A model generated the notes under the pieces. That model made no database searches. It was not told where the DNA came from and saw nothing but the letters and a program-made list of their open reading frames with translations. Shown here piece after piece: positions 10,984-27,349 of a stretch of DNA of 64,000 bases (position 1 is its first letter; every line of letters begins with the position of its first letter). Source of the DNA: Theristus sp. LFF4_11. Taxonomy: Eukaryota; Nematoda; Chromadorea; Monhysterida; Xyalidae. Made by a program: the position numbers and the translations under genes. The stretch lies in contig JASANC010004851.1 in NCBI GenBank assembly GCA_030248135.1, positions 25,536 to 89,535 of the forward strand, given 5' to 3'.

Positions 10984-13628
10984 ATGGGCGAAGAAAAGAA
11001 GGCGATTGTTCCAGTGAAGAAAGAGGATGAGAAAAGCAAAGTGAAAAAGTTTCTGATCGACTGGCTGACGGGCGGCATTTCGGCAGCGATTTCGAAGACG
11101 GCTGTGGCGCCGATCGAGCGAGTGAAGCTGCTGCTTCAGGTCCGCTGTTTATGAAAGCTGCATTTAATCACTTCATATTCTGCCGCTATGATTGGAAAAA
11201 TTCCGCTTGTTTAGATTTTTTGGAAAGGCTGAATATTGTCCGTTAAACAATCGTTCGAGTTTGCAATTGCGAAGTGAAAAGTGTATGTGTCCCATTTAGT
11301 ATGTGCGTGCGTGTATCATGAAAACCACTGTTGATATACGTTCTGTTGCGTATTCTCACCAGACGCAGTTTTGATTGCAAGAAACAAAAATAAGTACAAG
11401 TACTCTATTCGATCAGAGAAGATATGAAACCACAGAACTGAAAAAAACGGTGTATTTCGACTTTCGAGCACAAAAAAAAACGTTTCGTTGCGATCGCAGG
11501 TGCAAGACGCGCAGAAGACGATGACGAAGGAGATGCACTACAAGGGCATCATCGACTGCTTCGTGCGTGTGCCGCGCGAGCAAGGCTTCTGGTCGTTGTG
11601 GCGCGGCAACTTGGCCAACGTCATTCGTTACTTTCCGACGCAGGCGTTGAACTTCGCCTTCCGCGACACCTACAAGCGAATGTTCCTGGAGGGCGTCAAC
11701 AAGGAGACGCAGTTCTGGAGGTTTTTCGCCGGTTCGTCCCTGGCTTTTTGTTTTTTTTGCTCTGGTTTGCCGGGTTTTTGTTTGTTTGTGAGATCACATC
11801 ACGCTTGCGGTGTGTGTGTCCAAAAGGTGCAACTATCGGTCTTTCTCTCAGTTGGTACACGGTACAATCTGGACCGTGATTTCAATGATGCTGTTGCGGT
11901 TTTGCGGTTATCGACAAACACAATGACACATTAGACCGCGTGTGAATTAGCGTGATTGTAGTGTTGTGCTGGTCGTGTGTGTCAGACGCCTCAGATTCCA
12001 GAACTCCACCACCACCACCAAGCTTTTTTATAGTTTCTGGACTCCGAACTTGGCCAGTGAAGAAAACATTTAGCATCAGCGTAGCGGTTGTAATTATCAA
12101 AATCAACTAATTTACACCAATCAACCAATCAACCAACCAAAACAACAAAAACAACCAATCAAAATCAACTAGCTACATTTGCAAAGCCAAACAAGCCAAC
12201 CGCTGTCGCACGTTGCGTTTCCAGGCAACCTGGCGTCCGGCGGCGCTGCCGGCGCGACCAGCCTTATGTTCGTCTACCCTCTGGACTTCGGTCGAACCCG
12301 GTTGGCCGCGGACGTCGGCAGCAAGGGAACGCGCGAGTTCAAGGGGCTCGCCGACTGTCTGGTCAAGATCTTCAAATCGGACGGTCCCATCGGCCTCTAC
12401 CGGTATGTCGTGCGCAACGTTGGCGCGGTGTTTCTTGATTAGCAGCGCACGTTTTCTTCGCTTTTCGATTAAAGTTGTTCCATTTGCTGGTGTGCGCGTG
12501 TGGTCATACGTTCTGCGTTGGCCACCGTCGGGCGACTTGTCGCACTGACGAGCGAGAGTCAGAGCTGAGGTCGTCGCGGTCTTTGCTTGCCGGGCAAACC
12601 CTAAAAAAAACAATTGTCCAGCCTACAATGCAAGAAGCGAACGTCAAAATAGTGCTATTATTGACTGATACCAAAGCAATCACATAATTTCACGAAACTG
12701 GGCTAAACCGCACCATAAAGCGCGAGTTTTCCTGTCCCAAATATAATCAGCTGATTGTTTGTTTGTTGCAAAGCAAATAAGCAGCTAATTTTTGTTTTGC
12801 AGCGGCTTCGGCGTCTCGGTGCAGGGCATCATCATCTACCGCGCGGCCTACTTCGGCTGCTTCGACACGGTCAAGTCGGTCGTCAAGGGTGACAAGAAGA
12901 ACCTGAACTTCTTCGTCACGTGGGCGATTGCGCAGGTTTGCGTGCGCGTGTTGTTGCATTTTTTTGGTTTCGCGACAGATGCGCTGCTGTTATTCATCCT
13001 CTTGTTTTAGATCCTCTATTCTTGTTCTCAGAGCGTTCTTTATCTTCTCAGAACATTGATTGATCTGAGTGCAATGGTGGCTCGTGTGGTCACAGACAAA
13101 CACACTGGCACGCTTACGCATGCTGCTGGCATGCACATTCGTGTGTGGCATCGCGTTTGTGTGCGGTGTTGCCTGTGTGGTGTGTCTTTGTTACACACCA
13201 GCAACAGTAGATTGAAACCACATGCAAACTCAATGTGCGCATGTTGATTCAATGAAGAAACGAAGCTGCCGCTTCACTCACTTCAATCACTGTGAACGTC
13301 ACAAAGTTCGCTAACTTTAACTTTTTTACTAAAAAGTTTTTTTAATTTTTTTGTGAACTGTGATTTCGCGCGTTGCCAGGTGGTGACCGTGTGCTCGGGC
13401 ATCCTGTCCTACCCGTGGGACACCGTGCGACGTCGCATGATGATGCAGTCCGGTCAGAAGCAACGCCAATACAAGAACACCATGGACTGCTGGCGTAAGA
13501 TCGCCAGCCAGGAGGGTCCCCGCGCCTTCTTCAAGGGCGCCCTCTCGAACGTGTACCGTGGTACGGGCGGCGCGCTGGTCTTGACCATCTATGACGAAAT
13601 CCAGAAATACATCAAGCATCTGTACTAA
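10984..13628 (+). CDS. SLC25A4: Mitochondrial ADP/ATP translocase
   Basis: Exchanges ADP for ATP across the inner mitochondrial membrane. Exons 10984-11139, 11500-11731, 12225-12402, 12803-12935, 13380-13628; all phases join, about 314 residues. The three carrier repeats show PIERVK (residues 43-48), [10 protein letters not shown] and PWDTVR, and the nucleotide-carrier signature RRRMMM (about 249-254) identifies the ADP/ATP carrier rather than another SLC25 member. Codons in exons are clearly GC-richer than the introns. The N-terminus is about 20 residues longer than usual, lysine-rich and charged ([19 protein letters not shown]). A likely 5'UTR splice acceptor (TTTCTGTTGCAG) lies near 10777. 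The paralogue number cannot be decided, so the symbol is that of the family. Confidence 0.97.
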
Positions 13629-15518
13629 GTAGAACACCGCGTTTGTAGCCTCGCTGAAGCAGCCGACGTTTTTTTTCTTCGTGTTTTTTTGGCGCGATCT
13701 GTGTTTTTTTCGGTTCCTCCGTGTTTTTGTTCGTTCCGATTTGTGGATTGGCGTGGAAGTTTTGTTGTGGTATTGAGAGTTTTGAGATTCAGATGGACAC
13801 GTTTGCCCTTTAACTTTGTTGGACTGTTGCAGTTTGAAACTTTCATGTCAATCTGCTAATCCGCCAATCAGTAGTTCAAGTTCTTCGGTAGATTTGTGTT
13901 TTTTTTTGTTATTCACGTTCTTACCCACACCAAACAAGCAAACAGAAACGTATAGCGCTCAAAGCATTTTTTATTGTCACGGTTTTTGCACCGACAATTG
14001 CATTTTTGTTGTTACACTCGGTTTGAACGTGTTTAGAGTTAAAAAAGCAAATTCTGAGACATGCAGCAAATCAGAATACGAAAGTTTTTTTTTTTGTTTA
14101 TGGGTGATGACACTTAATTTTTTATACGAAAATAGATCTTGTATTTTATTGTCACACCACCCTTTTCTGTCGACCTTTTGGACTTTGATCTGGTTCCGTT
14201 CATTAGTGGATTATGCGATTAGCGCTGTGATTTTTTCGTGATTTTTTCCCTGTTTTCGTGAAAAAGCGGATCTTTTCGCGAAACAACCCGGTTTTTCATG
14301 TCCACAAAAAATCTGATCTGTTTTTTGTCCTTGTCGTATTCTTAAGCGAGCTAAACTAGGTAGATAGCATTAAATAATTGTTCATTGAACCGAAGCCTCT
14401 GTTTCAGTGTTGCTGCGACACTTTTGAATTTCAGAGTTGGTGAAAAAAGCTGACACAGTTCGCTCTGTTTTTGTGGTTTTGTTTTTGCGTTGTTTGTTTT
14501 CGTTGTATTTGCTAGAATAAGTAGGCATTTCGTAAACCGAATAATTGTTAGGCCGTGTGCTTTATCGTGCAAAGCATCTTAGCGTTCCTTTTTTGTTAAT
14601 GGTGTTGATTCAAAAACGTGCAAATTAAAACCCAACTGTTTGCTGCAATGCTTTGGAGTTGTTTTGTCCGTTAAAATTATTCGATTTAGCTTTTTTATGG
14701 CAGTTTTCAAAAGAATTGATTCCAGAATTGTCACTGTTTGTTTCTGTTTCTGTTCAACTGTTGAAAATCGCCGATAAAAATCGTGTTTGACCAACGCATA
14801 TGCACTGATTTGATTTTCCATGGTTTGACTGCCCCCGTAAGATCGTTAGTGCACTCTTTTTCGTGAGGATATTGGAAATTTCAGCAAGTTTTGTGGGAAA
14901 ATTAAGAAGACACCGTTGACGAAACTATTTTTGCACTATTTGTAGCTGACTTTGTTGGTATTTTACTATCTATCTTATTTTTTGTTGCGTTCACACACAT
15001 TGGAGATGCAGATGTTTTTTGAGCTTGAAAAATTCGAAATTCTGTCTGTGTGTGATTTGACAGCAGTGAGAAATGAAAGGAATTGTGTTCTAACAAGTCC
15101 ATCGAAAAAACTGGTTCCACGTAGTACGGTTCTTACCATATTTGGTCTTGATACGATCTTGCTGTTACTTTACTGGCGACCAGCGAAGATGTATTCCCAC
15201 CTCATTTTGTAATTGTTTCAATATTTTTTTCGTTTTCTGTGGTTCACTGTAACAAAAATCACGAAATCGGCGGCAAGATCGTGTCGAGACGCTAATGTGG
15301 AAGCCGGACTCCGCAAGAACTTTGATGTTGTTTGGTGGTTGAAACTGAGAAACAGCCGTTTGTACAAATTTTTACAAGACAAGACAACGGCATGTTTACA
15401 GTTCCTGAGACATTGACTTTGGTGATAAAACGCGTTTTTATGCATACGTGACAAAAACGGTTGCATCAAAACTTTGACACCCCTGACAACGATACGATGG
15501 TCTTTGACGATCGATTAA
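13629..15518. other. Spacer after the translocase, T-rich
   Basis: 3'UTR and spacer of the translocase gene, rich in T runs (for example around 13660-13760 and 14070-14110). No exon, RNA gene or clear repeat recognised; open frames here do not resemble proteins. Confidence 0.5.
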
Positions 15519-15522
15519 ATAG

Positions 15523-16443
15523 AGTTGATGATGGACGATTATCGTAATTATCTAGCTGTAATTATGTATAATTGTGCGTGATATCCTATATAATGTGATT
15601 CTTTTCCTGTAATTTGGGTTGTTCTCCAGTCCAGTAAATTGCCAGTCTCTCGCTACTTGAAGTGGTGAGCCCGCCGTTGAGCGTGGCACGTAGGCGGTCA
15701 TCATGACCGGCCTTCTGTGGTCGTCTGCTGCTATTTGTTGTCGTGTGTACCCTGTTTGGGCACGACTTGTTTTGTCGCTTTATGCCGTGGAAGGCGCGAC
15801 TTGTCCCGTATCGCCTGTTGTGGCTTTGTCGCTGACCCGCGAGATGGCAGCGTGTGCAGTAAGTCGAGCAACTGCGGAGGAAATGGCTCGCAGCACTTGG
15901 GACATTGGATGGACGCGAAGGAGACAACCGTTCACGCAGCGGAGTGTGGCGTACCAACAGCGCAGCGACCAGCAGTCATGTATCCGGCCGAGGATGTGCC
16001 GAGAGATGAAGGTCGTCAGCCAATGGGCGATGACGCGTCGCGAGGACTGCGACGAGGCCAAGGGGCGAAATTCCACGGGCCCGGGCGGCGAACGAGCGCG
16101 AGAAGGGGGGGGGGGGGGGGGAAGGGCCCCCAGGGGGGATGTGGGGGGGGCCCGGCGAGGGGGGGGGGAGAGGGAGGAGGGCGGGCGGGGGGGGGGGGGG
16201 GGGGGGAGGCGGGGGGGGGGGACGGGGGGGGAAAAATTTGTGAAAAAAAAAAAGGGGGATTTTTGTGGCTTCTCCCTCCCTCTTTTCGTTGATGGGGGAG
16301 AAGTTGATGATGGACGATTATCGTAATTATCTAGCTGTAATTATGTATAATTGTGCGTGATATCCTATATATTGTGATACTTTTCCCTGTAATGTCTGTT
16401 GTTCTCCAGTCCAGTAAATCGCCACTCTCTCGCTACTTGAAGT
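15523..16443. mobile_element. TRIM-like miniature LTR retrotransposon
   Basis: Two direct repeats of about 141 bp (15523-15663 and 16302-16443), about 93% alike, flank 638 bp. Both begin AGTTGATGATGGACGATTAT and end CTACTTGAAGT. ATAG precedes the left copy (15519-15522) and follows the right copy (16444-16447), a 4-bp target duplication. Just inside the left LTR is TGGTGAGCCCGCC, a primer-binding-site-like sequence starting TGG. Just before the right LTR is a purine tract, GGGGGAGA. The interior has no recognisable gag or pol and includes a long G-rich stretch (about 16100-16240). It therefore looks like a non-autonomous terminal-repeat retrotransposon in miniature. Confidence 0.8.
16098..16240 (+). 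repeat. G-rich low-complexity tract
   Basis: About 140 bp made almost wholly of G runs up to about 20 long with GC/GA interruptions, inside the TRIM interior. Capable of G-quadruplex formation on paper. Length is likely unstable or poorly assembled. Confidence 0.7.
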
Positions 16444-16447
16444 ATAG

Positions 16448-18957
16448 TAGAATGCATTGGCGTGAAAGGTTGTTGCATTGAAGAATTTTATTTCACAACC
16501 GAGTAAAACACCCAAACCAGGACATATGATTTGCTGATAAGTTTGAGAAGTCGCTTTGCTCGTTTTTGGTTTTTACGTCACCTTTGTCGCACACTTCAAT
16601 GTTGGACAGACTGTTGCGGCAGACGAAAGTCGCTGCATTTTGCAGGCTTGTCTTGCACTGTCCAAAACACTGCTACAGCGGCTGTTGCTCGATGCAAGGG
16701 ACCTTGCGGCTGTGTGCGCGGTTTTCTTTTAAAATCGGTGTTGATTTTGGTGAAATGAACTGAGTCACCCTTCATTGCAACCCGCGCGAAACTCAACAGT
16801 GTCTGCTCAGTAGACAATGGCCTAATCGCAAAGGGAAAGGTATGGTTGGCTGGTTCAGTTCAGTAGTCTACCGCAAAACTGTCGAAGTTCTGAAATATCG
16901 GTATTCGGTATCTTCAGGTTTCCGAACAAAACGATCTGAGCCAGCTCAAATGTTAAAAAAAATGCATGCCTCATGTTGGCAGACAACAACGGTGCAAGTG
17001 CGACTTGGCACTTTTCGGCCATTCCAAGCATCAACGCGCTTGTGCACACGCGTGCGTGTGTGTGTTGTTTCCGTTGCCGCTGCTGTCTGTGTGGCTCTGG
17101 TGTGTGTGTGTGTGTGCATAGCGTCATTTGACGCACACAAACAACACATACAGCGTGTTGTGTTTTGTGTTGGCGCAGCCTTGCTTTTCCGTGCGCAACG
17201 TGGGGGACCGTGTCTCAGCTGAATTGGTTTTCGGAACGAAACGAAATGAGTGCTTGTTTAAAAAATTTCCCCTTTTTCGTGCATTTCAACAAAAATTCGT
17301 TTTCGACCGGCTGGCATGGTTTTGAATCTGACGTTTGAGACGCAGGTTTTCATTGGATGGAACTGCATGGATAAAATTTCTGACGTACCACAGAATGACA
17401 CGTGTCCCACAATGGCACCGCGTGTTTTTCCCGTGCATTTTTTATAGCACACTTGTCGATCAACATGCAATGAAATGTTGCACTGATGATCAACTTTATC
17501 ATGCGCAACCGGCTGCTTTTGAATTCGGTCCACTGATTGACCCCCACCAGCTCGATACAGCCAATCAGCGTGCCAGGTTGAAATTCGAGTTTGGTCCACG
17601 GCAAATTTCGCATTTTTGTCTCGACTTCAGACCATCCAAGATTCGCAAATCGCAAGCAAATGTATTTTTACGAGCATTGCACATTTGGAGTAATCACAAG
17701 CAATTCGATCCCTTTGTTGGTATATTAACTGTAGCACACTGATTGGCTAGAATCGTGTTGATACAACAGCCAGATTTCAAAATTCAAAATCAACCAATCA
17801 CATGAGTCATGTTTTCTTTCAATGCTTCCAAAATTGTGCCGAATATCGATTCGTTGAATGAAAACAACCTTCCGCGTCAAACGTAAAAACACAAAAGCCG
17901 TGAACTTCTTTTATTTCACTTTTCACCGGCTGAATGCTGAAAGTTGAAAAAAACTAAAACACAGACACAACTGTACAGGAAACGCAACAAACATGAGCAC
18001 AGAAACTCGAGAAAAAACGCGTGGATGCCGGCTGAATCTTTGAACGAGCTGAAAAAAAACACATTTGTGATAACAACCGACGAGGCAACAGTTGTAGCAA
18101 GCCAAACTGTACGGTGAAACATGTGAACATCAGGCAAGCGTCAGACCTGGTACGCTGATTGGTTGTCTACCAATCACCACGTCAAGCTCAAATTCCACCA
18201 ATCAGCTGGTTGCACACAAAACAGCGCACGCACTTGGCTGCAACAGCAAAGCACTATGTTTTCGTAAGCACTGTTTCAGGCGGTGAAAAAAAGAAAGATG
18301 GTGAAATAAAAGAAATTAAAGAAAAACGATAAAATGGTGAAAACGGAGAGGTCGTAAAACTTTGTGTTTTCTTATGCATATATCAAAACGAAAGCAAAAC
18401 CGAATGACAAGCTGCAATTCCAAGCGTTTGATGAAACTAGATGATTGGCGAAATTTGAAATTGACGCGATGATTGGGAATGCCCCAAAAACTTCATGCGG
18501 AAAATATTATTGTTATGTATCATATTCTTCTTGACTTTCACCTATTGTCATACAATAAATAAGAAACAAACAATAAATAATTGTAGTCCTTTTGCTCAAG
18601 ACCGCGCACTCGGTTACAACACAGTCATAAACAAACACACAGGCACTCACACACGCGCGACAAGCTCGCCGTTGCAATGTGCGTGCCTGTGTGTTTGTTG
18701 GTCGTGCCATATTTTTATGCGTGTGTAACAAAGTGCACGTTCTTCAGCAGTTTTTTTTCAACAGTTTGATTAGGTATTTCACATCCAACACCAAATAAAT
18801 AGAATACATTTCAGATTTGTGTTCAGGCGAAATCAGAGCGTGGATTACAAAATCGCGTTATGTATGATGCCTGCTTGAAATGCACGCTCCGGGTTTCGTC
18901 TGAACGCAGGTCTGAAACGCCGTTTTTTCTATACAACCCACGTATCACCGGCACGGG
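16448..18957. other. Spacer between TRIM and CDK5
   Basis: No exon recognised on either strand. It holds CCAATCA/TGATTGG motifs (for example near 17735-17800 and 18155-18205), a GT-rich stretch at 17040-17150, and a short inverted repeat at 18625-18715. CDK5 and the translocase converge on this spacer, so it contains both 3' ends. Confidence 0.45.
18625..18715. repeat. Short inverted repeat AAACACACxGGCAC family
   Basis: AAACAAACACACAGGCAC near 18631 is mirrored by GTGCCTGTGTGTTTGTT near 18682-18702. Related copies occur near 6940, 13090-13196, 19795, 52500, 61405-61490 and 62615-62710. Confidence 0.7.
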
Positions 18958-22987
<4,030 letters not shown>

Positions 22988-23065
22988 TTGTTTCTCTCGT
23001 CTCGTGTCGCGGGTCGCCTCGCGTAGCACAGAACAAAAGACAGACAGCTATCACATAAAATATAA

Positions 23066-24099
23066 ATTATCTAAAAATGCGGGAGACGCATATAAAAGGA
23101 GGAATATGGCCTTGTGTAAGCAGTGAAAGACTTGGCTCGACAACGCTTTTCAAGTCTCTAATGTGGTACACACGGATACAAGTACATAAGAGCCATATTT
23201 TTGCGCCGTTTATTTATGATTTCGGTTGCACATGGCAACCCTCGTACTTTGTATTGTAGACAAATGAAACTTTGACATTTGCGGATTTCGGGCAGTTAGC
23301 GACCACTAAAACTACTAAAATAACAATCAGACTTTAGCTCGCTGACACTGGTTTGTCCAGGACAAATTGTACCGCAGAAGCATTGCGGAACGCAAGGTCT
23401 CCTGTGGCAAAGGCAATGACTCACGGGACAGACGGTTTATCTTGCCACACTAGTTGAAGTTGACACCGGTAAAAAAGGTGAAAATCAATGGAAGACAACT
23501 CCTTTTTGTCACTGGTGCTGGTGTGTACACAGCGGTGCGTACGTTAACAACAACGAAAAAGCTACATGCAACAATGTTTTGCAATCTCTGATTTTTCTGT
23601 TTTTGCACAGAATTTACAGAATTTCGCACATGGCGTGATTTTAGATTAAATCGAAGAGGACAATTATAAAATAACTTCAAAGTTTTACGCTTTTCAGCAA
23701 AACGAAAACGAAAACGAAAGTTTCGGATTCGCTGCCCTCCGGGGATATAGCGACCGCAGGCCACCGAAACCGAAATCGGGCTAAGATCACTGGTGCCCCC
23801 CAAGACAGAGCGGGGCTTAGAGGCTGTCCCCCTCACATGGCGAGGATATTGGTTCCACAGGATGGTGAGCCGTCCATTCCCCAATCCCACCGCAGTTTGG
23901 TACCTTCGGGTTTCCGGAATCGGTGGGGGGCGTGCTTAAAAACAAACAAACAAACGCGGCGCAAAAATATGACTCTTATGTACTTGTATCCGTGTGTACC
24001 ACATTAGAGACTTGAAAAGCGTTGTCGAGCCAAGTCTTTCACTGCTTACACAAGGCCATATTCCTCCTTTTATATGCGTCTCCCGCATTTTTAGATAAT
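23066..24099. mobile_element. Recent inverted-repeat element upstream of CDK5
   Basis: Left arm (about 23066-23207) and right arm (about 23958-24099) are near-identical inverted copies of about 140 bp beginning ATTATCTAAAAATGCGGGAG. The interior (about 750 bp) includes, at 23700-23940, a copy of a dispersed GC-rich repeat also seen at 39455-39540 and 40016-40970. The near identity of the arms suggests recent insertion or gene conversion. No transposase is present. Target duplication not clear. Confidence 0.85.
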
Positions 24100-24149
24100 A
24101 TTCTGACTTTTACATAAGCCCCGAAGGTCGGACCAAAATCACAGTTCGA

Positions 24150-25660
24150 CTCAGGTTTTTCATTTTTCGTTTTTTAGGCCGATTTCGCATATGCTATTTC
24201 TACCGCCGATTCGCCCAAAATCGTCACGATTCAGTACCTAGAATTGCTCACGCAAGAAAACTGACCCAAAAGACGTGATTGGCTCAATGAATTACCATGG
24301 AAAACACCGTTTTCTTGTTTTTCATTTCTGGACCGTTTTCGCCGATTTCCACGGCCGATTCGCCCGAAATCGTCACGATTCGGTATCTAGAGTTGCTCAC
24401 ATAAGAAAACTAACCCAGAATCCGTGATCAGCGCATTGAATTACTATGGAAAACACCGTTTTTTTTGTTTTTCATTTCTGAACCGATTTCGCCAATTTCC
24501 ACGGCCGATTCGCCCGAAATCGTCACGATTCAGTATCTAGAGTTGCTCACGCAAGAAAACTAACCCAGAATCCGTGATCAGCGCATTGAATTACCATGGA
24601 AAACACAGTTTTCTTGTTTTTCATTTCTGGTCCGATTTCGCCATTTTCCACGGCCGATTCGCTTGAAATCGTTAAGATTCAGTACCTAGAATTGTTCACA
24701 AAAAAATTAACCCAAAATCGGTGATCAGCGCATTGAATTACCCTGGAAAATACCCTTTTCTTGTTTTTCGTTTATGGACCGATTTCGCCAATTTCCACGC
24801 CGATTCGCCCGAAATCGTCGCGATTCAGCATCTAGAGTTGCTCACGTAAGAAAACTAACCAAAATCTGTGATCAGCGCATTGAATTACCCTGGAAAACAC
24901 CCTTTTCTTGTTTTTCGTTTCTGGACCGTTTTCGCCGATTTCCACGGCCGATTCGCCCGAAATCGTCACGATTCAGCATCTAGAGTTGCTCACATAAAAA
25001 AACTAACCCAAAATCCGTGATCAGCGCATTGAATTACCCTGGAAAACACCCCTTTCTTGTTTTTCGTTTATGGACCGATTTCGCCAATTTCCACGGCCGA
25101 TTCGCCCGAAATCGTCGCGATTCAGCATCTAGAGTTGCTCACGTAAGAAAACTAACCCAAAATCCGTGATCAGCGCATTGAATTACCTTGGAAAATACCC
25201 TTTTCTTGTTTTTCGTTTCTGGACCGATTTCGCCAATTTCCACGGCCGATTCGCCCGAAATCGTCACGATTCAGCATCTAGAGTTGCTCACATAAAAATA
25301 CTAACCCAAAATTAGTGATCAGCGCATTGAATTACCCTAGAAAACACCCTTTTCTTGTTTTTCGTTTCTGGACCGATTTCGCCAATTTCCACGGCCGATT
25401 CGCCCGAAATCGTCACGATTCAGCATCTAGAGTTGCTCACGTAAGAAAACTAACCCAAAATTCGTGATCAGCGCATTGAATTACCCTGGAAAACACCCTT
25501 TTCTTTTTTTTCGTTTCTGGACCGATTTCGCCAATTACCACGGCCGATTCGCCCGAAATCGTCACGATTCAGCATCTAGAGTTGCTCACGTAAGAAAACT
25601 AACCCAAAATCCGTGATTAGCGCATTGAATTCCCACGGACTAGACGTTTTTCCTGTTATT
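24150..25660. repeat. Satellite of about 149 bp, about 10 copies
   Basis: Head-to-tail units with CACGGCCGATTCGCCCGAAA starting near 24349, 24499, 24649, 24796, 24942, 25091, 25240, 25389 and 25538, which gives a period of 146-150 bp. Each unit contains CATCTAGAGTTGCTCAC, GTGATCAGCGCATTGAATTA and TTCTTGTTTTTCGTT. The first unit is the most diverged. Starts about 50 bp after the inverted-repeat element. Confidence 0.95.
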
Positions 25661-26050
25661 TTTCGTTGCTCAGACAAAATTTGTAAGAGTGAAAAACTGA
25701 TATCCAGTCAAAATGCGAACTTTCAAAAAATGCACAATTTTCACCCAAAAAAGTGCCCGGGCAAAAAAATAAACTAATTTTTCAAAATCTACGGATGAAA
25801 TTACCCCAGGAAACATTTTTGTTCAACTGTGAAAGTGTCCCAGCTAAAAATTGAAAGAGCGAACACTTAAAACCAGGTGAAAACCCTGCGAACTTTTAAA
25901 AATACCCAATTTTTACCCAAAAACAAGGTCGGGGCAAAAAATTAACCCAAAGAGCAAAATCTACGGATGAAATTACCCCAGGAAACATTTTTGTTCGACT
26001 GTGAAAGTGTCGCAGGTAAAAATTGAAAGGGCGAACACATGTTGATTACA
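25660..26050. repeat. Two diverged repeats after the satellite
   Basis: The segment with ATCTACGGATGAAATTACCC and AGGAAACATTTTTGTTC occurs at about 25786-25870 and again at about 25957-26040, a spacing of roughly 170 bp. A second, degenerate tandem family next to the satellite. Confidence 0.7.
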
Positions 26051-27135
26051 TACCTGAAAAAAAAATACCAAGAAAAATAAGTAACACTGTTTTCAGAATA
26101 GGTTTTTCGTGTCTACAGCGTATGAAAAGTCGTCCGATGAAAATTTTTTCGCGGCTCAGAACACAACTTTGGGTGTTCGTTTCGTGTGCACAGAGCCAAG
26201 TTTGTGGCTTATACTATGCTCGCTGGAGGCAGCGAGCAAATTTGAAAAAAGCGCGCTGGGGTATAACGGCTCATATTATGCGTGATGCGCTCTCCGCTCG
26301 CTGCGCTCGCTCGCGCATCCGCATGATATATATTTCCACATCTGCGTGCACTTTTTTCCAATGTTCAGGAATGCATTTCTGATGTTTCACGAGAACATAT
26401 GAAACATTTCGTGATTCTGTGAAACATTGGAAATCCATTCGTGAAACATTTGAAAGGTGCACATGGGAGAAGAACCCCTAAAAACTGTTGAAACTGGGTG
26501 GAAACTTGCCTCAACGAAATTATGGTTTGAAACCCAAACAAAAAATTGCAAATTTATGCTTTTTTCGTTTTTTTTCGACTATTGACCAAGTTCAAAGCAT
26601 TTGCAAGCGTTCGCAGTTTTGATCGTCTTTTCATTTGTCAGACAACTCAGTCTCTATATTTCTGTTTTTTTTCGTTTGTTTTGTCATGCTTTTGCACCCA
26701 GGAGAAACGCAAAAACCGGTCGAAAACCGGAACTTGATGCCATGAACCTTTCTCAGCGCGTTCTTTTTCCTTTTTCACCTTCCGATCTATTATTTGGTTC
26801 GTCAAAGTTCTTATAGTCGTTTTTGTGTGATTTTTTCTGAAGATCTCCCATTCGCAATATTTTCTTTCCCAAAAAAATGTCTAATTTTTCACAAGTTCCC
26901 AACAAAAATTTTGAGTATTTTTTGTTGTTGGGTCTTTTTTGGCCAGCAGCTGAATGACTTTTAGATTTTTCCCCAACTGTCAAAATGACTGCATGTTCAA
27001 CGGAAGTGAACAGTACCGAAGATGAGGGAGTGGAGGTCCCGTGACACCCACCCCCTAACCCCGGGACCCGCAGACCCCCCCCCCCCACCCCGTGGGTACC
27101 TCCCTCTCCCACACCTTTCACGAATCAGCGTCGGC
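26050..27135. other. Repeat-island spacer
   Basis: No gene seen. Contains a GC-rich short palindrome near 26278-26330 (GCTCGCTGCGCTCGCTCGCG), a TTTCACGAA/GTGAAACATT-rich stretch at 26380-26460, and a C-run segment at 27050-27090 that resembles the termini of the C/G-rich element described at 34361. Confidence 0.45.
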
Positions 27136-27349
27136 ACCACCGGTGTTTCCTCCCACCATTATTTTTTGTTGCCATTTCAAATTCAGGTGCTAAAACCGTG
27201 ACAGAAGTGGGGCTTTCGGGCACGCTGAGTTCAAAAATCTTATTTAGAACTTCTGTTGTGCTCTAAACGCGTGTGCCATTGAGATGAGGAATGAAAATTC
27301 TTTAATAATTAATTTTAAATAAAAAACGCGTCACAAGAAATCTGAAATT

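Noticed and set aside
15703..16326. 190-207 codon frames across the G-rich tract
   Set aside because: Poly-glycine/arginine translation of a simple G-rich run inside the TRIM element, with no codon structure or family resemblance.
26753..27121. 122-codon minus-strand frame with glycine-rich start
   Set aside because: Glycine stretch comes from C runs; the remainder is AT-rich sequence with no similarity and no splice context.
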